Origin: JBIKVP01 sp044356745
GTDB lineage: Bacteria > Pseudomonadota > Alphaproteobacteria > Rhizobiales > Beijerinckiaceae
Direction of reading: 5' to 3'
DNA length: 11,279 nucleotides
Assembly: GCA_044356745.1 (NCBI GenBank)
Contig: JBIKVP010000065.1
Span: forward strand, 1 to 11,279
The position numbers and the translations under genes are program-made. This document shows positions 7,017 through 11,279 of this stretch, in pieces; positions within the stretch are counted from its first letter, which is position 1, and every line of letters starts with the position of its first letter. The notes below the pieces were generated by a model. That model was not told the origin of the DNA, made no database searches, and saw only the letters and a program-made list of their open reading frames with translations.

Positions 7017-8387
7017 ATGGCGCGTGATGCCTCTGATAGCACCCCGATAACGTCATGCGATGAGCTCGTGGCGTATCTTGAAGCGGGTTGCAAGCCGCGC
7101 GAAGCGTTTCGCGTTGGCACAGAACACGAGAAATTTTCATATTATATCAAAGATTTATCGCCCGTTCCTTATGAAGGACATCATAGCATTCGCGCGATGC
7201 TTGAGGCGTGGTCAGCGCTTGATGCTTGGCAACCCATCATTGAAGGGGATCATCCCATTGGTTTGGTTCATGATCATACGGGAGCGGCCATCTCCTTAGA
7301 ACCCGGCGGCCAGTTTGAGCTCTCTGGCGCGCCATTAGAGAGTATCCACGATACCGCAGTTGAGCTTGATGATCACCTGACAACCGCTGCACACATCGCG
7401 GATAAGCACGGTATTGCATTTCTAGGTTTAGGGCATTCACCGCTCTGGACACGTGATGAAACGCCCATTATGCCCAAAGGGCGTTATCGCGTCATGATGA
7501 AATATATGCCAAAGGTTGGCACGCGCGGGCTTGATATGATGCTGCGCACCTGCACTGTACAGGCCAATCTTGATTTTTCATCAGAAGCGGACATGGTGCA
7601 AAAACTGCGCGTTACCCTCGCACTTCAACCGATTATCACAGCTCTTTTTGCCAATTCTCCTTTAACTCAGGGCAAACCAAATGGCTGTCTTTCCATGCGC
7701 TCTGAAATCTGGCGCGACACAGATCCACATCGTACAGGAATGCTCCCATTCGCCTTTGAACAGGGCATGAGTTTTGAGCGTTATGTTGAGTATGTTCTAG
7801 ATGTACCGATGTATTTCATCAAACGTGACAGCACCTATTACGATGTCGCAGGCTTATCATTCCGTGATTTTATGGCAGGTAATCTGCAAGGCTTTGAAGG
7901 CCAACACCCCACGCGATCGGATTGGGCGAACCATCTTTCAACAATTTTTCCTGAAGTGCGCTTGAAGCGTTATCTTGAAATGCGCGGTGCTGATATGGGC
8001 ACGCGTGAGATGATCCTTGCCCTGCCCGCACTCTGTGTTGGATTGTTGTATGATCAAGGCATTCTTGATGAAGCGTCACAACTCATCAAAACATGGCAGA
8101 TGGATGAGCGTCAGCGACTTCGCGATGATGTGCCACGCCTTGGCCTACGTGCCATAATTCAAAAGCGGAGTGTGCGCGATATCGCGCGCGATGTGGTCGC
8201 ACTTGCGCGCCGTGGCCTTGCTCAACGCACTCGTCTTAATGCGCAAGGACAAGATGAAACACACTATCTTGAGCCCATTGAGGGCATCATTGAGAGCGGC
8301 AAAACCCATGCCGAACACGTGCTTGAGGCTTATCACGGTGCATGGTATCAGGATGCAAAACGCGTTTTTGATAACCCTTTGCGGTAA
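7017..8387 (+). CDS. gshA: Glutamate-cysteine ligase, plant-like type
   Basis: This catalyses the ATP-dependent joining of glutamate and cysteine, the first committed step of glutathione synthesis, in the cytosol. At 456 residues it fits the plant/alphaproteobacterial class rather than the longer enterobacterial GshA. Signatures include FRVGTEHEKF near residue 35, SLEPGGQFELSGAP, MPKGRYRVMMKYMP, ANLDFSSEADM and the C-terminal AEHVLEAYHGAWYQDAKRVF. GAGGGA six bases before the ATG supports the start. It probably shares a transcript with psd upstream and the AEC permease nine bases downstream. No gshB is present. No truncation or frameshift is visible. Confidence 0.95.
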   Translation: MARDASDSTPITSCDELVAYLEAGCKPREAFRVGTEHEKFSYYIKDLSPVPYEGHHSIRAMLEAWSALDAWQPIIEGDHPIGLVHDHTGAAISLEPGGQFELSGAPLESIHDTAVELDDHLTTAAHIADKHGIAFLGLGHSPLWTRDETPIMPKGRYRVMMKYMPKVGTRGLDMMLRTCTVQANLDFSSEADMVQKLRVTLALQPIITALFANSPLTQGKPNGCLSMRSEIWRDTDPHRTGMLPFAFEQGMSFERYVEYVLDVPMYFIKRDSTYYDVAGLSFRDFMAGNLQGFEGQHPTRSDWANHLSTIFPEVRLKRYLEMRGADMGTREMILALPALCVGLLYDQGILDEASQLIKTWQMDERQRLRDDVPRLGLRAIIQKRSVRDIARDVVALARRGLAQRTRLNAQGQDETHYLEPIEGIIESGKTHAEHVLEAYHGAWYQDAKRVFDNPLR

Positions 8388-8396
8388 AAGATTATT

Positions 8397-9374
8397 ATGG
8401 ACATTATTATCCAGATCGCAACACTGCTTGCCCCACTCTTTGCAGTGATCGCGATTGGTTATGTCAGCGGCTGGCTCGGGCGTGATAAACGCCCCGAACA
8501 AGAACTCGCATGGCTACAATTTTTTCTCATCTACATTGCTTTGCCGCCACTGCTTTTTAAGCTCATGGCCGATAAACCGTTCGCGGATTTATTGCACGGC
8601 TGGTTTATTCTTGCGACGACACTCGCAACCGCTGTGATTTATGTGCTTGGCCTGATGTTTGGCTTTATGTCAACGCCCCTTAAAAAGGGCGAGAGTGTGA
8701 TGCAAGCCTTAGCGGGTTCGTTCTCAAACGTTGTTTATATGGGTCCACCGATTGTACTGGGTGCATTAGGAGCCGAGGCGGCCATTCCTGTTGCGCTGAT
8801 CATTGTGTTTGATAATCTGTTTTTGTTTATCATAACGCCGATGTTGATGGCGATTGTAGGCGCAAAACAACAAAGCAAATTTCACACCGTTAGAGAAGTG
8901 TTTATGCGCGTTGCAACGCATCCCTTTAATATCGCAACCGCTTTAGGGCTATGGGCGAGTTATGCTCAATTCCAGCCCCCGCAATGGGCAGGCACAATGC
9001 TCACGAGTTTAGCCAATGCAGCCCCGCCCTGTGCTTTATTTTTGCTCGGGGTTACGCTTGCTTTGCGACCTGCGAAAGCACCTCAACGCGAAGTTTTATG
9101 GCTCGTGCCGATGAAGTTGATCCTTCATCCCCTTATCGTATGGGTGATACTATCATTGATCGGATCATTCAGTGCCTCATGGGTTTTTGCGGCGATGATC
9201 ATGGCAGCACTGCCACCTGCACTGAATGTCTTTATTTTCGCACGCCACTATGAAACGGGTGTCGATCGCGCCGCAGCTTGTGTTTTGATTGGAAATACTT
9301 TCGCGATTTTCACGCTGACCTTATGGCTCGCCTTGATCAAGACAGGTGCGCTCCCCGTTGATTTATGGCCTTAA
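8397..9374 (+). CDS. AEC-family permease (auxin efflux carrier-like)
   Basis: This is an inner-membrane permease of the AEC/Mem_trans family, typically with about ten transmembrane helices. Hydrophobic segments fill nearly all 325 residues, beginning with APLFAVIAIGYVSGWLG and ending with FAIFTLTLWLALIK. Family-like features are the N-terminal half with FFLIYIALPPLLFKLMA, the central SFSNVVYMGPPI, and the C-terminal half with PPCALFLLGVTLAL and AALPPALNVFIFARHYE. Bacterial members carry malate, malonate and other organic acids, and the substrate here cannot be told from sequence. The start lies nine bases after gshA with only a weak AAAAG binding site, so translation may depend on coupling to gshA. 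A role linked to glutathione is possible but unsupported. Confidence 0.88.
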   Translation: MDIIIQIATLLAPLFAVIAIGYVSGWLGRDKRPEQELAWLQFFLIYIALPPLLFKLMADKPFADLLHGWFILATTLATAVIYVLGLMFGFMSTPLKKGESVMQALAGSFSNVVYMGPPIVLGALGAEAAIPVALIIVFDNLFLFIITPMLMAIVGAKQQSKFHTVREVFMRVATHPFNIATALGLWASYAQFQPPQWAGTMLTSLANAAPPCALFLLGVTLALRPAKAPQREVLWLVPMKLILHPLIVWVILSLIGSFSASWVFAAMIMAALPPALNVFIFARHYETGVDRAAACVLIGNTFAIFTLTLWLALIKTGALPVDLWP

Positions 9375-9451
9375 AGCGCGTTTTTTGTCTCATGTGGTAC
9401 GTTTAACCGGATTCCACTCAAACGCAACATGCTCTAGGCCAAGGCGCTTTA
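9372..9451. repeat. Intergenic element with three nested inverted repeats
   Basis: Three complementary pairs nest in 80 bases. They are TAAAGCGC (9372-9379) with GCGCTTTA (9444-9451), CATGT (9391-9395) with ACATG (9427-9431), and CGTTT (9400-9404) with AAACG (9420-9424). The loop holds AACCGGATTCCACTC. The outer arm overlaps the stop codon of the AEC gene. There is no T-tract, so it does not look like a simple terminator. From memory, related sequences around CCGGATTCCAC and CATGCTCTAG recur between genes in Hyphomicrobiales genomes. Its function is unknown. Confidence 0.6.
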
Positions 9452-9551
9452 TAAGGCATAACCTTCCACACCTTTCAGACGTTTCACGCTTGCTCGCAAT
9501 TGTCAGGCATGAGACATAGGACAAATATTTTACAGGGCGCTGGAGAAGATT

Positions 9552-10070
9552 ATGTCAGGTAGTGTGAACAAAGTTATTTTATTAGGCAATTTGGGCAAAG
9601 ATCCTGAAGTGCGTCGTCTCAATTCCGGCGAACCTGTTGTCACACTGCGCATTGCAACGTCCGAGAACTGGAAAGACAAGCAAAGCGGCGAGAAACGCGA
9701 GCGCACGGAATGGCATTCTGTTGTCATTTATAACGAAAATCTGGCGCGCATCGCCGAGCAATATCTGCGTAAAGGCACTAAAGTTTATATTGAAGGACAA
9801 CTCCAAACCCGCAAATGGCAAGACCAAGGTGGTCAGGAAAAATACACGACCGAGATTGTATTGCAGCGTTTTCGCGGTGAACTCACGATTGTTGATAATC
9901 GTGGTGGCGGCGGTGGAAGTGGCGGCGGGGAGATTGAAGACCAACGCGGCGGATCACAAGGTGGAAGCTCTCGTGGCGGTGGAGGTGGTGGTTATGGCGG
10001 CGGATCAGGTGGACAAGGCGGCTACTCTGGACGCACATCTGAAATGCTTGATGATGATATTCCTTTTTAG
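9552..10070 (+). CDS. ssb: Single-stranded DNA-binding protein
   Basis: SSB coats single-stranded DNA during replication, repair and recombination and recruits partners through its C-terminal tip. Residues 1-115 are the OB-fold (SVNKVILLGNLGKDPEVR, TEWHSVVIYNENLARIAEQYLRKG, VYIEGQLQTRKWQDQ). Residues about 117-160 are a Gly-rich flexible linker. The end is DDDIPF, the canonical acidic partner-binding tip. At 172 residues it is a normal full-length SSB. GGAG six bases before the ATG supports the start. I found no GTTC-N7-GTTC LexA box upstream. In many relatives uvrA lies next to ssb; here the neighbours are the AEC permease and a GGDEF gene. Confidence 0.97.
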   Translation: MSGSVNKVILLGNLGKDPEVRRLNSGEPVVTLRIATSENWKDKQSGEKRERTEWHSVVIYNENLARIAEQYLRKGTKVYIEGQLQTRKWQDQGGQEKYTTEIVLQRFRGELTIVDNRGGGGGSGGGEIEDQRGGSQGGSSRGGGGGGYGGGSGGQGGYSGRTSEMLDDDIPF

Positions 10071-10130
10071 CAGATATGAATTTTAAAAATGGGTGAATAA
10101 AATTATTAAAAGATAAAATATTTGATATCA

Positions 10131-10144
10131 ATAGTATAAACTAT
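10131..10144. repeat. Short AT inverted repeat upstream of the GGDEF gene
   Basis: ATAGT and ACTAT flank a four-base ATAA centre. The leading ATAGTATA recurs at the left arm of the larger inverted repeat at 10194. In DNA this AT-rich, such a match may be chance. It lies in the 155-base AT-rich spacer (10071-10225), which otherwise shows no gene and no convincing promoter. Confidence 0.35.
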
Positions 10145-10193
10145 CGAATTCAATTATTATAAACATAAATTTTATATTAGCACATTGTAAGAG

Positions 10194-10227
10194 ATAGTAT
10201 ATCCATAGAAAAACATGGATATACTAT
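10194..10227 (+). promoter_or_regulatory. Perfect 13-bp inverted repeat over the GGDEF start codon
   Basis: ATAGTATATCCAT (10194-10206) and ATGGATATACTAT (10215-10227) are exact complements around the 8-base loop AGAAAAAC. The right arm includes the only GGA that could bind the ribosome (10217-10219) and the first two bases of the ATG at 10226. As RNA, the hairpin would hide the initiation site. As DNA, it could be a dimeric repressor operator. The symmetry is seen directly; the role is inferred. Confidence 0.7.
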
Positions 10228-11173
10228 GGTTAAATCTTCTCTTAAAAACACTGAGGCCAATAGAATAGAGACTTTACTCTCTCTTCACATCTTGGATACA
10301 CCACCAGAAGAGCGTTTTGATCGCTTAACGCGTTTAGCAAAACGTCTTTTTAATGTTCCAATTGCGGCTATCAGCTTTATTGAAAAAGATCGACAGTGGT
10401 TTAAATCATCCATCGGCTTAAATGTAACTGAAATATCACGAGATCATTCCTTCTGTACACAAACACTTAAAGACAAAAATATTCACATTATTTCAGATAC
10501 ATTCGCTGATCCCAAACTGTCGAATAACCCTTTTGTGACACAAGCACCTGCGATGCGTTTTTACGCAGGATGCCCTCTGATCGTGTCGAATGGGCACAGC
10601 GTAGGAACAATATACATTATTGATTACAAACCACGCGAGTTCAGCGAAGATGATTGCCATGCACTCCAAGATATTGCTAGCATTGCCCAAAAGGAAATTA
10701 ATACGCTGCAAATAGCCACGTATGATGAGCTTACAAATCTATCCAACCGTCGTGGTTTTGAAGCATTGGGACAACAAACGCTCAATGTATGTAAGCGTTT
10801 AGGAAATCCTGCATCTCTCTTATTTTTTGATCTGAATAAATTTAAAGCCATCAATGATATGTATGGCTCTGCAAAAGGTGATTGTGCACTGGGGGTTTTT
10901 AGTGAGTGCTTACGTCAAGCATTTCGTGATTGTGATGTTATAGCCCGTATAGGCGGAGATAAATTTGCCGTTTTATTGACGAATACATCTGGTAAAAGAG
11001 TCAATTACGCCATTAAACGGCTCATGAAAATTGTTGCTGAAGCCAATTCACTTCAAGAAAAATACGATATCAGTTTCAGTTGCGGAAAAGTGGATTATGA
11101 CCCACTGCGCCATTATTCCGTGATCAGTATGTTAAATGAAGCTGACAAAAGCATGTATACCCCTCGTGAGTGA
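10226..11173 (+). CDS. GAF-GGDEF protein with degenerate GGDKF site
   Basis: This cytosolic signalling protein has a GAF sensor domain (about residues 15-160) followed by a GGDEF domain (about 163-315) of the diguanylate-cyclase family. Family signs are DELTNLSNRRGFEAL, FFDLNKFKAIND with the metal-site Asp202, and DVIARIGGDKF. The signature reads GGDKF at residues 243-247, so the conserved Glu is Lys246. In characterised cyclases that Glu is needed for metal binding and catalysis, so the protein is probably not an active cyclase and may sense or bind instead (inference). The GTP-site NDxxGHxxGD also reads NDMYGSAKGD. The C-terminus stops at MYTPRE, a little earlier than usual. The gene is more AT-rich than the genes to its left, has no strong ribosome binding site, and starts inside an inverted repeat. 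Confidence 0.88.
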   Translation: MVKSSLKNTEANRIETLLSLHILDTPPEERFDRLTRLAKRLFNVPIAAISFIEKDRQWFKSSIGLNVTEISRDHSFCTQTLKDKNIHIISDTFADPKLSNNPFVTQAPAMRFYAGCPLIVSNGHSVGTIYIIDYKPREFSEDDCHALQDIASIAQKEINTLQIATYDELTNLSNRRGFEALGQQTLNVCKRLGNPASLLFFDLNKFKAINDMYGSAKGDCALGVFSECLRQAFRDCDVIARIGGDKFAVLLTNTSGKRVNYAIKRLMKIVAEANSLQEKYDISFSCGKVDYDPLRHYSVISMLNEADKSMYTPRE

Positions 11174-11221
11174 AGAGTTGGCGTTATCTTTTTATTAAGG
11201 TTGTTTTGATTCCAATTTGGT

Positions 11222-11279
11222 ATGGGTACGCTTTTAGAACCAGACCAACGTCAGGAGCTTTTGAAACGCCACCGCACCG
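11222..11279 (+). CDS. N-terminal fragment of a probable IS630-like transposase (cut by window edge)
   Basis: An open frame begins with ATG at 11222 and runs off the right edge after 19 codons (MGTLLEPDQRQELLKRHRT). The pattern of a short leader, LL, four residues, R, then ELLKRHR resembles the N-terminal helix-turn-helix start of IS630-family transposases, as I recall them. No strong ribosome binding site precedes it, and no terminal inverted repeat can be confirmed because only one end is visible. With so few residues the family call is tentative. Confidence 0.4.
   Translation, partial: MGTLLEPDQRQELLKRHRT

Noticed and set aside
9375..9551. LexA box or clear promoter for ssb
   Set aside because: No GTTC-N7-GTTC is present. 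TTGTCA at 9500-9505 has no matching -10 at a proper distance.
9637..10086. 149-codon plus-strand open frame overlapping ssb
   Set aside because: It is an alternate frame of ssb, kept open by its Gly-rich linker codons; no binding site and no family resemblance.

Overview
The window looks like chromosomal DNA of an alphaproteobacterium, probably of the order Hyphomicrobiales (Rhizobiales), with moderate GC content. The evidence is the gene set and gene order. A hisD - UPF0262 - low-molecular-weight phosphatase cluster is a typical alphaproteobacterial arrangement. The glutamate-cysteine ligase is of the plant-like type, the Psd is the short bacterial form, and the SSB N-terminus resembles Hyphomicrobiales SSBs. 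I assign no genus.

Layout. Bases 1-206 hold no gene I can support. A minus-strand gene (207-1556) encodes an exported SleB-type cell-wall hydrolase. A divergent plus-strand gene (1783-2892) encodes an unrecognised Pro/Gly/Asn-rich protein with a perfect DNA tandem duplication, and it ends at a clear rho-independent terminator. A minus-strand operon follows, reading from 6091 down to 2950: hisD, a UPF0262 protein, an LMW-phosphatase/arsenate-reductase-like protein with an extra N-terminal arm, and a 4'-phosphopantetheinyl transferase coupled to it by a GTGA overlap. Divergent from hisD, a plus-strand run holds psd (phosphatidylethanolamine synthesis), gshA (first step of glutathione synthesis) and an AEC-family permease, with short gaps. 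Next come a structured-looking intergenic element with three nested inverted repeats, ssb, an AT-rich spacer, and a GAF-GGDEF protein with a degenerate GGDKF active site. The start codon of that last gene lies in a perfect 13-bp inverted repeat. The right edge probably enters an IS630-like transposase.

How it fits together. Most of the window is housekeeping: envelope (wall hydrolase, Psd), histidine, glutathione, ssDNA binding. The parts that look accessory are the repeat protein, the phosphopantetheinyl transferase where infA is usually found, and the AT-rich end with the degenerate GGDEF gene and the probable transposase. I see no convincing new multi-gene system. The best leads are the start-codon inverted repeat at 10194-10227, the nested-hairpin element at 9372-9451, and the orphan repeat protein.
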